Source: a virus
Length of the DNA stretch: 41,562 bases
Virus record (IMG/VR): IMGVR_UViG_3300028025_006074
Location: 1 to 41,562 of that record
Direction: 5' to 3' (one strand)
The position numbers and the translations under genes were made by a program. This document shows, piece after piece, positions 18,220-24,743 of this stretch. The stretch's first letter is position 1. Each line of letters opens with the position of its first letter. The notes under the pieces were generated by a model. It saw nothing but the letters and a program-made list of their open reading frames with translations, had not been told where the DNA came from and did no database searches.

Positions 18220-18226
18220 TATTTAT
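18220..18226 (+). promoter_or_regulatory. TATTTAT promoter-like element before the collagen-like gene
   Basis: CATATTTATAAAATAAAAAG lies in the 26-base gap between two fibre genes, 14 bases before the ATG at 18241. It could allow separate expression of the second fibre gene. Confidence 0.4.
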
Positions 18227-18240
18227 AAAATAAAAAGAAA

Positions 18241-19107
18241 ATGCCAAATTTACCGATATCCCAATTACCATTAGCAACATCAGGACAACCAGAGTCTTGG
18301 ATGGCGATTGTTAATTATGATGTAGACCCATCAGGAATAACCAATAAAATATATTTTTCAGCCTTAACCGAGCAATTTTCAGGAGCAACAGGTACTAGCG
18401 GAACATCTGGTACGGATGGTACATCTGGAACTTCAGGTGTTTCAGGAACAAGTGGAACCTCTGGAGTGAGTGGTACCTCAGGAACTTCAGGAATCTCTGG
18501 TACAAGTGGAACTTCTGGTATAAACGGGACATCAGGAACATCAGGTATTTCTGGAACAAGTGGAATAAGTGGTGTTGACGGAACTGACGGAACAAGTGGA
18601 ACTTCTGGTATAAATGGAACAAGTGGTTCAAGCGGAACTTCTGGTATAAATGGAACTTCAGGTACATCTGGTTCTTCAGGTACGAGCGGTAGTTCAGGTT
18701 CTTCAGGAACAAATGGAACTTCGGGAATTTCAGGTTTATCTGGTTTTACAGGTAGTTGGACGGTGACACCAGGAACTAATAACTACAGTTTTACAGTTGC
18801 TGACAGAAACACATATAACTTATGGGTTCAGGGAAATATACCAAATGGTATAATAGTTTATAATGCTACAGTAAGTGTAAGTAATCTTAATGTACCCGTA
18901 ATCGGTGTTCAGTATGCATGGAATTATACTGGTGGGGGTAGTCCAATATTGTTTACAAGCATACCTGTACAGATTATAGGAACCGCAGGTGCAATATCCA
19001 CCGCTTCACCAGCTGTAGGTACAACAACTAATACATTTGTATTCGGTATTCAAAACAATACAGGTTCAAACGTTACGGTTGATTATGGATATTTGAAAAT
19101 ATCTTAA
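18241..19107 (+). CDS. Collagen-like GTS-repeat fibre protein
   Basis: The 288-aa protein has three parts. Residues 1-50 are a short N-terminal domain (MPNLPISQLPLATSGQPESW) of the kind that docks phage fibres. Residues 51-172 are about 40 Gly-X-Y triplets, mainly GTS, with GIS, GVS, GIN, GTD and GSS variants. Residues 175-288 are a beta-rich C-terminal knob (SWTVTPGTNNYSFTVADRNT, VQIIGTAGAIS). Gly-X-Y shafts form triple helices in bacterial and phage collagen-like proteins, but these triplets contain no proline. It probably makes a thin trimeric fibre ending in a beta-sandwich receptor-binding or capping head. It lies between the giant LamG protein and the short Pro-Thr cassettes. Confidence 0.75.
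   Translation: MPNLPISQLPLATSGQPESWMAIVNYDVDPSGITNKIYFSALTEQFSGATGTSGTSGTDGTSGTSGVSGTSGTSGVSGTSGTSGISGTSGTSGINGTSGTSGISGTSGISGVDGTDGTSGTSGINGTSGSSGTSGINGTSGTSGSSGTSGSSGSSGTNGTSGISGLSGFTGSWTVTPGTNNYSFTVADRNTYNLWVQGNIPNGIIVYNATVSVSNLNVPVIGVQYAWNYTGGGSPILFTSIPVQIIGTAGAISTASPAVGTTTNTFVFGIQNNTGSNVTVDYGYLKIS
18391..18756 (+). repeat. Gly-X-Y (GTSGTSG) repeat tract
   Basis: A tract of 9-base triplet codings (GGN ACN TCN and variants) repeated about 40 times. Runs such as GGAACATCAGG recur with synonymous changes. The tract encodes the shaft of the collagen-like protein and would be prone to length change. Confidence 0.9.
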
Positions 19108-19138
19108 CATAGACAAATCTAAATACGGACTATAAAAA
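19106..19138 (+). repeat. Orphan copy of the LamG gene 3' end (reads NIDKSKYGL-stop)
   Basis: Starting within the stop codon of the collagen-like gene, this stretch reads AAC ATA GAC AAA TCT AAA TAC GGA CTA TAA in a frame that belongs to no gene. It matches the end of the giant gene (NADKSKYGL-stop), including the final AAAAA, with 18 identical bases in a row. Most differences are synonymous (gac/gat, tct/tcc, aac/aat). It looks like the remnant of a second LamG fibre gene whose body was replaced by the collagen-like gene. Confidence 0.65.
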
Positions 19139-19705
19139 ATGAGTGCTTGTAATCAATATCGAATAACAAATTATAACAGCGTTGAAGACGGTTATTATAG
19201 ATTTACAGGATGTACTGGTATTATCAGTGTTTCAAGTATATCTCCATTAGACACTCAATATGTTTGTGCTCAAGAATTAGTAAAAGAAAGTTATAGTGGT
19301 CCATTGGATATTGTAAACATGGGATTGTGTCCAAGTACAACTCCAACTCCCACAGTAACTCCAACAGTAACTCCAACAGTAAGTTTATCGGCCACACCAA
19401 CGACCCAAACTCCAACTCCTACAAATACCGCAACCCCATCAAATACACCATCACCAATTTATGAAAGAAACTTAAGAGGCGGAGGTTGGTATCAAGATGT
19501 TTGTCAATCTGTTAATATGATTGCCAATCCTGCAAATGTTAAAATATTCACAACAAAGCCATTCGACACTTTGGAAGTTGGAGACCATGTTTATGGAAAT
19601 AGAGAATTGACAATACCTCCAGTCGGTGGTAAATTCACAATTTCAGATGGAGCGAAATTTGTACAACTAAGTGGTACTTTAATAATTAATACAGGAATAT
19701 GTTAA
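19139..19705 (+). CDS. Short Pro-Thr-linked fibre cassette with C-terminal beta domain
   Basis: Not recognised as a named family. Residues 1-64 are a small N-terminal domain with several cysteines (SACNQYRITNYNSVEDGYYR, VCAQELVKESYSG). Residues 65-107 are a Pro-Thr linker, and residues 108-188 are a second domain starting YERNLRGGGWYQDVCQSVNM and ending VQLSGTLIINTGIC. The head-linker-head architecture matches the other cassettes in this block, pointing to a virion-surface appendage. The ATG at 19139 follows immediately after the orphan LamG 3' end, in an A-rich leader with no Shine-Dalgarno sequence. Confidence 0.6.
   Translation: MSACNQYRITNYNSVEDGYYRFTGCTGIISVSSISPLDTQYVCAQELVKESYSGPLDIVNMGLCPSTTPTPTVTPTVTPTVSLSATPTTQTPTPTNTATPSNTPSPIYERNLRGGGWYQDVCQSVNMIANPANVKIFTTKPFDTLEVGDHVYGNRELTIPPVGGKFTISDGAKFVQLSGTLIINTGIC
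19331..19457 (+). repeat. Pro-Thr linker repeat in the 188-aa cassette
   Basis: About 42 residues, beginning with three near-identical copies of CCAACAGTAACT ([11 protein letters not shown]), linking two small domains. Confidence 0.85.
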
Positions 19706-19734
19706 TTGAATAATTTTTTTGGGGTATTTAAGAT

Positions 19735-20031
19735 ATGGCAATAGGTGTAAGAATATTGAGTCAAAATTTGAGTGGTCAAACAACAAATGTAACATTTCAT
19801 CCTGAATCAGGAGGAACTATTGATTTGGGTACTCAAGTATTTCCTTTCGAATATATTTCAGATTATTATTGGGGGACTTATAATTGTTATGTACCGACAT
19901 ATGCAACCAATTACCCCATAACTATTCCAGGGCCAACACCAACTCCGACAGTATCTCCAACAAATACTGCAACACCAACCCTTACTCCGACTGAGACTCC
20001 AACAAACACTCCAACGGTTACTCCTACCTAA
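19735..20031 (+). CDS. Short fibre cassette ending in a Pro-Thr tail
   Basis: Not recognised. The 98-aa product has a small N-terminal domain (residues 1-66, MAIGVRILSQNLSGQTTNVT through WGTYNCYVPTYATNY). It is followed by about 32 residues of Pro-Thr repeat, where the gene simply stops. Other cassettes continue into a C-terminal domain, so this one looks truncated after its linker. The stop codon lies in TACCTAAATATGG, inside a degenerate copy of the LamG 3'-end sequence, which suggests a recombination junction. The leader contains TATTTAA only three bases before the start. Confidence 0.55.
   Translation: MAIGVRILSQNLSGQTTNVTFHPESGGTIDLGTQVFPFEYISDYYWGTYNCYVPTYATNYPITIPGPTPTPTVSPTNTATPTLTPTETPTNTPTVTPT
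19933..20028 (+). repeat. Pro-Thr repeat at the 3' end of the 98-aa cassette
   Basis: About 32 residues (PTPTPTVSPTNTATPTLTPT and more) running straight to the stop codon, with no domain after it. Confidence 0.85.
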
Positions 20032-20041
20032 ATATGGATTA
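20028..20041 (+). repeat. Possible third, degenerate copy of the LamG 3' end
   Basis: CTAAATATGGATTA differs from the orphan copy CTAAATACGGACTA at two bases, both C-to-T. In one frame it still reads KYGL. The match is short and in AT-rich DNA, so it is only suggestive. Confidence 0.3.
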
Positions 20042-20087
20042 ATCTAAATTAATAAAAAATTAAAAAATAAAATGCGATAATTCGTGG

Positions 20088-20094
20088 TATTTAT
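20088..20094 (+). promoter_or_regulatory. TATTTAT promoter-like element before the 70-aa gene
   Basis: GTGGTATTTATTAATTAAAG lies 19 bases before the ATG at 20114, in an 82-base gap that otherwise holds only A/T-rich sequence. Confidence 0.42.
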
Positions 20095-20113
20095 TAATTA
20101 AAGAATAATAAAG

Positions 20114-20326
20114 ATGGCATGTAGTAAATATACTTTAACAAATACTGGATCGACAATAGTTAATTTCAGTTATCAACGATGCGACGACAATTTATGGGAT
20201 TATCAAGTTGAACTATCCCCGAATCAAACGAAAAATATTTGGGTATTAACCGGAACTTATACGGTGGCACCATCTTTCAAACAAAATATAAGTTTAACTG
20301 ACGATGGAGTATTTCCTCCATTATAA
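20114..20326 (+). CDS. Stand-alone copy of the cassette head domain
   Basis: A 70-aa protein ([20 protein letters not shown]..., ending DDGVFPPL) that is nearly identical to the first 70 residues of the 475-aa protein just downstream, with about 15 substitutions. It stops exactly where the longer paralogue begins its Pro-Thr linker. The fold is probably a small beta-sandwich with two cysteines (Cys3 and Cys23), but I do not recognise a named family. It may be a separate small virion component or the remnant of a cassette that lost its linker. It has its own TATTTAT element. Confidence 0.6.
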   Translation: MACSKYTLTNTGSTIVNFSYQRCDDNLWDYQVELSPNQTKNIWVLTGTYTVAPSFKQNISLTDDGVFPPL

Positions 20327-20328
20327 TC

Positions 20329-20335
20329 TATTTAT
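20329..20335 (+). promoter_or_regulatory. TATTTAT promoter-like element before the 475-aa cassette
   Basis: ATCTATTTATCAATATAAAA lies in the 30-base gap between the two paralogous cassettes, 21 bases before the ATG at 20357. Confidence 0.42.
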
Positions 20336-20356
20336 CAATATAAAATATTTCTAAAA

Positions 20357-21784
20357 ATGGCTTGTAGCAAATATACTTTAACGAACACGGGTTCAACAAT
20401 AGTTAACTTTAGTTATAGAAGATGTGATGATTCAATGTGGGATTATCAAGTTGAATTACTTCCAAACCAAACTAAAAACATTTGGGTTATTGGTGGAACC
20501 TATACTGTGGCACCCGCTTTCAAGTCATCAATATCTTTTATAGATGAGGGTCCATTTCCACCGATTTCGGCAACTAATACTCCGACTCCATCGCCAAGTT
20601 TAACCCCATCTCCAACTGTAACACCAACTAATACTGCCACTAACACTCCTACGCCAAGTGTAACTGCGACTAATACTGGAACTCCAACTCCAACACCAAG
20701 TGTGACGGCAACAGGAACTAATACTCCAACACCAACGCAAACTGTTACTCCAACTACAAGTGTGACGGCAACAAGCACAAATACTCCAACACCAACGGAA
20801 ACTGTTACTCCAACTACAAGTGTGACCGCAACAAGTACAAATACTCCAACACCAACGCATACTGCGACACCAAGTGTAACTCCAACGAACACTCCAACAA
20901 ACACATCAACTCCAACACCAAGTGTGACTGAGGGATTAACTCCAACACCAACTGAAACTAATACTCCAACACCAAGTGAAACTCCTACGAATACTCCTAC
21001 GAATACCGTGACTCCAACTAATACTGAAACTCCAACTAATACACCAACTCAAACAAACACATCAACTCCGACTAACACACCAACCCCAACTAATACTGAA
21101 ACTCCAACGAACACTCCAACAAATACTCAAACTCCTACAAATACTCAAACTCCTACAAATACTCAAACTCCTACAAACACTCCAACTCCAACTAATACAG
21201 AGACTCCAACAAATACTCCAACACCAACCAATACTCAAACTCCAACCAATACTCAAACTCCAACTAATACAGAAACTCCAACAAATACTCCAACACCAAC
21301 CAATACTCAAACTCCAACCAATACTCAAACTCCAACCAATACTGAAACACCAACTCAAACACCAACTCCAACACCAACGGAAACTAGAGTATATAACACA
21401 GTATTCGTAAACAATGCCATTGGAGGCGCACAAATAACAGGTTTTTCTGATATATCAGGACCTATCCCATTAACAAATGCTACGGGAAGCTTCCCTCTCA
21501 CTGGCGGTCAGGCCTTTTCAGCAGACCACGGAACTACTAACAACAATCCATCAGTAGCTGTCTCAGGTACAGGAAATATTGGTTTTACAGTTGTTCTAAA
21601 TGGATTTCTATTAAGTTCAAATCCATCAATCGGAATACCTTTAACAATTGGAGTAACTTCTGGAGCAGCCCCACTTTCATCAACAGATACTTTAGTAGTA
21701 ACAATAACAGATGCTGTAACTCCAACACCAACTCCAACAAATACAGAAACTCCGACAGCAACCCCTACTCCAACAGCTACTTAA
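20357..21784 (+). CDS. Fibre cassette with a very long Pro-Thr linker
   Basis: The 475-aa protein begins with the same head domain as its 70-aa neighbour ([20 protein letters not shown]). It then has about 272 residues of Pro-Thr repeat (residues 73-344). A beta-rich C-terminal domain (345-454, [20 protein letters not shown] ... [18 protein letters not shown]) follows, and the protein ends in another short Pro-Thr tail. The linker contains regular 60-base and 72-base DNA repeats. The C-terminal domain resembles small Ig- or BACON-like beta folds but is not assigned. It is probably a long, extended and heavily Thr-rich virion appendage. A strong terminator follows, and the GT60-type glycosyltransferase gene starts 79 bases further on. 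Confidence 0.62.
   Translation: MACSKYTLTNTGSTIVNFSYRRCDDSMWDYQVELLPNQTKNIWVIGGTYTVAPAFKSSISFIDEGPFPPISATNTPTPSPSLTPSPTVTPTNTATNTPTPSVTATNTGTPTPTPSVTATGTNTPTPTQTVTPTTSVTATSTNTPTPTETVTPTTSVTATSTNTPTPTHTATPSVTPTNTPTNTSTPTPSVTEGLTPTPTETNTPTPSETPTNTPTNTVTPTNTETPTNTPTQTNTSTPTNTPTPTNTETPTNTPTNTQTPTNTQTPTNTQTPTNTPTPTNTETPTNTPTPTNTQTPTNTQTPTNTETPTNTPTPTNTQTPTNTQTPTNTETPTQTPTPTPTETRVYNTVFVNNAIGGAQITGFSDISGPIPLTNATGSFPLTGGQAFSADHGTTNNNPSVAVSGTGNIGFTVVLNGFLLSSNPSIGIPLTIGVTSGAAPLSSTDTLVVTITDAVTPTPTPTNTETPTATPTPTAT
20572..21386 (+). repeat. Long Pro-Thr linker array with higher-order repeats
   Basis: About 272 residues of T-P-rich repeat. Three successive 60-base units start at 20701, 20761 and 20821. 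An 18-base unit (ACTCCTACAAATACTCAA) is repeated around 21121-21180. Two 72-base units, 21188-21259 and 21260-21331, differ at one base. The array therefore has recent duplications, unlike the more diverged linkers in the giant gene. Confidence 0.9.
21720..21782 (+). repeat. C-terminal Pro-Thr tail of the 475-aa cassette
   Basis: About 21 residues of Pro-Thr repeat ending at the stop codon. As in the 98-aa cassette, no domain follows. Confidence 0.8.
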
Positions 21785-21810
21785 AATTAAAAAAAAATTA
21801 TATATTCAAA

Positions 21811-21838
21811 AACCCTCCACTTTACGGAGGGTTTTTTT
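21811..21838 (+). terminator. Rho-independent terminator after the fibre block
   Basis: AACCCTCC, loop ACTTTAC, then GGAGGGTT followed by a run of T residues. The 7-8 bp stem and U-tract are classic and end the fibre transcription unit before the glycosyltransferase genes. Confidence 0.9.
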
Positions 21839-21863
21839 ATTTTATAGTAAAAATATAAATCAC

Positions 21864-23126
21864 ATGAAAATTTTTATTCAGATAGCATCTTACAGAGACC
21901 CACAGTTGGTTCCAACCCTTAAAGATATGATTGCGAACGCAAAAAAACCAAGCAACTTGGTATTTGGTATCGCAAGACAATATAGTGAATCAGACGGATT
22001 CGATAATTTAGATGAATTTAGAAAAGATAAAAGATTCAAAATCTTAGACATTCCATATCAAGAATCCAAAGGTGTTTGTTGGGCAAGAAATTTGACACAA
22101 CAACTTTATGGTGGAGAGGAATATACCATGCAAATCGACTCTCACATGAGATTCATTAAGGATTGGGATGATGTATTAATCAAGATGATTAAAGGATTAC
22201 AAAAAGATGGATATAAGAAACCTTTGTTAACAGGCTATGTTCCTTCATTTGACCCTGAAAACGATCCAGCAGGCCGAGCTCAAGACGCATGGAGAATGGC
22301 ATTCGATAGATTTATTCCTGAAGGAGCGGTATTCTTTTTACCTGAAACAATTCCAGGTTGGAGAGAAATGACAAAACCAGTTACCTCAAGATTCTATTCC
22401 GCACACTTCTGTTTTACACTCGGACAATTCTCAACTGAAGTACAACACAATCCTGAATACTATTTCCACGGGGAAGAAATTTCAATTGCTGCAAGAGCAT
22501 ATACATGGGGTTACGACTTGTTCCACCCTCATATTCCTGTTGTATACCATGAGTATACCCGTAAAGGTAGAACCAAGCAGTGGGATGACGATAAGACGTG
22601 GGGAGACAAAAACAAACATTCTCACTTAACAAATAGAAAACTATTTGGTATGGATGGTGAAACTCAAGAAGGACATGACGGTCCTTATGGGTTTGGTACA
22701 GTTAGAACACTCAGAGAATATGAAAAATATTCAGGTTTATTATTTGAAAAAAGAGCAGTTGACCAACATTGTTTAGACAAAAAATATCCGCCAAGTCCTC
22801 TGATTGAAGATGAGGAAGAATGGAAAAATAGTTTCTCAACTATCTATAAGCATTGTATTGATGTTGGATATTCAAGTGTTCCTGAAAAAGATTATGATTT
22901 TTGGGTTGTTGCCTTTCACGGACCAAATGATGAAACTATTTACCGAAAAGATGCCGACAAAAATGAAATTGCTGGATTTATGAGAGACCCTGATAAATAT
23001 TGTAAAGTATGGAGAGAATTTCCTACAACAGTGTTACCATCATACTGGGTCGTTTGGCCTCACTCAGAATCTAAAGGTTGGTGTGATAGATTAACAGGAC
23101 AATTAAATCACAATCACGTTAGTTAA
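21864..23126 (+). CDS. GT60-type polypeptide GlcNAc-transferase homologue (PF11397-like)
   Basis: The 420-aa protein carries the ordered motifs of the GlcNAc family that includes Skp1 hydroxyproline and trypanosome mucin-threonine GlcNAc-transferases: IQIASYRDP (residues 5-13), GVCWARNLTQ (70-79), MQIDSHMRFIKDWD (89-102, DxH metal site) and YFHGEEISIAARAYTWGYDL (200-219). It then has VVYHEYTRKGR (226-236). Residues 330-420 are an extra C-terminal segment not known to me. The family adds GlcNAc to protein hydroxyls, so the Thr-rich linkers encoded just upstream are candidate acceptors; this is inference. Bacterial homologues can sit in surface-glycan loci, so a glycan acceptor is also possible. 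It leads a four-gene run with overlapping ends. Confidence 0.82.
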   Translation: MKIFIQIASYRDPQLVPTLKDMIANAKKPSNLVFGIARQYSESDGFDNLDEFRKDKRFKILDIPYQESKGVCWARNLTQQLYGGEEYTMQIDSHMRFIKDWDDVLIKMIKGLQKDGYKKPLLTGYVPSFDPENDPAGRAQDAWRMAFDRFIPEGAVFFLPETIPGWREMTKPVTSRFYSAHFCFTLGQFSTEVQHNPEYYFHGEEISIAARAYTWGYDLFHPHIPVVYHEYTRKGRTKQWDDDKTWGDKNKHSHLTNRKLFGMDGETQEGHDGPYGFGTVRTLREYEKYSGLLFEKRAVDQHCLDKKYPPSPLIEDEEEWKNSFSTIYKHCIDVGYSSVPEKDYDFWVVAFHGPNDETIYRKDADKNEIAGFMRDPDKYCKVWREFPTTVLPSYWVVWPHSESKGWCDRLTGQLNHNHVS

Positions 23127-23872
23127 TGAAGTTTTCTGAAATACCAAAGTTTGTCATCAATTTGGATAGAAGACCCGACAGGATGGAATCCATTACAAAA
23201 GAAATGGAATATATTGGTTGGGATTTCGAGAGGTTTTCTGCAGTAGATACAAACTCATACATGGGTATTACCAAATCCACATTCGAAATTATTAAAATTG
23301 CTCAAGAAAGAAAATATCCAAGAGTGATGTTAATTGAAGATGACTGTGGGTTTATGCCATATGCGAAGGATTTATTGGAACAAATCGAAGGAACTTGTTC
23401 TGATTTGGAGTTCGCAATGTTTAATTTAGGTCCAACACAAAATAGACCCATAAATGTTAGTGGCAAATATGAGTTATTGTTTGACATGACGAATACTCCT
23501 GAAGCTCCGCCAGAATGTAGAGGGATTTACGGTGCTAACATGGTGATTTATGATGAGTCAATTTATGACAAAATTTTTGATATTTCGCAAACCGCGTTTA
23601 CTACAAGTGGAGAATATTACTTTGCTTTAGATGATTACACCTATCAGTTCATAGTTCAAAAACATCAAAGTTATTCACCAATATTACCAATTGCTCCACA
23701 GAAATCGAATTATTCTAATATATCGGAAGGTATGTACAACAATTGGTATATGCAAACATATAATTGGAACAGGTGGGCACCAAGAAAAATACCTAATGAA
23801 TTTATGGACCAGTATAAAGTCCAAGAAATGAAAGATAAAAACGAACATCATAAATTTTATTATGTCAGTTAA
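23126..23872 (+). CDS. GT25 family glycosyltransferase (LPS/LOS galactosyltransferase-like)
   Basis: A 248-aa protein starting KFVINLDRRPDRMESITKEM (residues 8-27), the GT25 hallmark. VMLIEDDCGF (67-76) gives the acidic metal-binding cluster, and YGANMVIYDESIYDKIF lies further on. GT25 enzymes add galactose or glucose to lipooligosaccharide, and collagen-type GT25 enzymes act on hydroxylysine of proteins. The sequence is closest in style to bacterial LOS enzymes. The start ATG overlaps the GT60 gene's stop by one base (TAATG). Length is normal for the family. Confidence 0.8.
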   Translation: MKFSEIPKFVINLDRRPDRMESITKEMEYIGWDFERFSAVDTNSYMGITKSTFEIIKIAQERKYPRVMLIEDDCGFMPYAKDLLEQIEGTCSDLEFAMFNLGPTQNRPINVSGKYELLFDMTNTPEAPPECRGIYGANMVIYDESIYDKIFDISQTAFTTSGEYYFALDDYTYQFIVQKHQSYSPILPIAPQKSNYSNISEGMYNNWYMQTYNWNRWAPRKIPNEFMDQYKVQEMKDKNEHHKFYYVS

Positions 23873-24743
23873 ATTTATAACTTCAATATATAGTGACTTA
23901 TATGGAACTGAGTTTGGTGGAAGAACAAACAGGGGAGGTCATTATAGATATAGTTTGTTATCATTACTTAAGATGACAGACGCAGATTTTTTGTGTTACA
24001 CTTCAGATAGAGAATTAGATTCACTAATTAAATTCTTTTATGAAGAAAATCAAATTTCCCCCGAAAAATTAAAATTTCAGACATTTGATATTTCACAAAC
24101 AAAATTCAGAGATTTAATTAATCAATATAAAAATATTGACGAAACCAAAAAGTCTGATAGATGTGTAGAAATTCAATATTCAAAATTTCATTGGTGGTGG
24201 AACGAAGATAAATCATACGACTATTATTATTGGATTGATGCTGGTTTATCTCACTGCGGTTTGATTCCATTAAAATATTTGACTCACGATGGTTTAGTTA
24301 GAAGATATTATGAAAGTTCCTTATTCAATAATGAATTTTTGAAAAATGTTATCGAAGAAACCAAAGATAAGTTTTTGATTATCGGAAAAGAAAACGATAG
24401 AAATTTTTGGTCAGGTACTGTAGACAGAAAATGGTATAAAGAATTCGATAGAGGATTACATATAATCGGAGGACTTTTTGGTGGTCACAAAAGTAAGTGG
24501 GACGAAATGGTTACTTTGTTTGAAAACTATATTCAAAACATTATATCTGAAGATAAGGGTATTCCACATGAAGAGAATGTCATGACCCTTATGTATTATA
24601 ATCATAAAGAACTTTTCGAAAGAAAACATTTTGACATTTGGTGGTGTAGAGATAACGCACCAAGAGGAACGTCGGAAGAATTATTCCAACAAAATAAAAG
24701 TTTTTATAAAATATTAGAAGAATTTAATAAAATATATGAGTAA
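23862..24743 (+). CDS. HtrL/YibB-family (WlaTC-like) putative glycosyltransferase
   Basis: The 293-aa protein has the layout of HtrL_YibB proteins: an N-terminal FITSIYSDLYGTEFGGRTN, then YYYWIDAGLSHCGLIP (residues 121-136), a GGLFGGHKSKWDEM segment and a C-terminal HEENVMTLMYYNHKELF. The family occurs in LPS core and capsule loci and is generally treated as a GT-A-like glycosyltransferase, but its reaction is poorly defined. It overlaps the GT25 gene by 11 bases and the next HtrL-type gene by 8 bases. The two neighbours share family motifs, so they are old paralogues. Confidence 0.7.
   Translation: MSVKFITSIYSDLYGTEFGGRTNRGGHYRYSLLSLLKMTDADFLCYTSDRELDSLIKFFYEENQISPEKLKFQTFDISQTKFRDLINQYKNIDETKKSDRCVEIQYSKFHWWWNEDKSYDYYYWIDAGLSHCGLIPLKYLTHDGLVRRYYESSLFNNEFLKNVIEETKDKFLIIGKENDRNFWSGTVDRKWYKEFDRGLHIIGGLFGGHKSKWDEMVTLFENYIQNIISEDKGIPHEENVMTLMYYNHKELFERKHFDIWWCRDNAPRGTSEELFQQNKSFYKILEEFNKIYE

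Noticed and set aside
18395-18712. Minus-strand open frame rich in Leu, Phe, His and Lys
   Set aside because: Shadow of the Gly-X-Y repeat; composition follows from the complement of GGN ACN TCN.
20500-20904. Long minus-strand open frame of repeating Val/Gly residues ([13 protein letters not shown])
   Set aside because: It is the exact complement of the Pro-Thr repeat; such repeats have no stops in several frames. It has no sensible composition or start context.
21121-21331. Regular short DNA repeats that might suggest a CRISPR array
   Set aside because: Units are contiguous, in frame with a coding Pro-Thr repeat and without unique spacers or dyad-symmetric repeats, so it is a coding tandem repeat.
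21062-21433. Minus-strand frame rich in Ser, Trp, Cys and Ile ([13 protein letters not shown])
   Set aside because: Also a shadow of the Pro-Thr repeat array in another frame.
21854-21860. TATAAAT just before the GT60-type gene, considered as a T4-like late promoter
   Set aside because: Only three bases from the start codon and a single occurrence; AT-rich sequence gives such matches by chance. The unit may be served by an element not recognised here.
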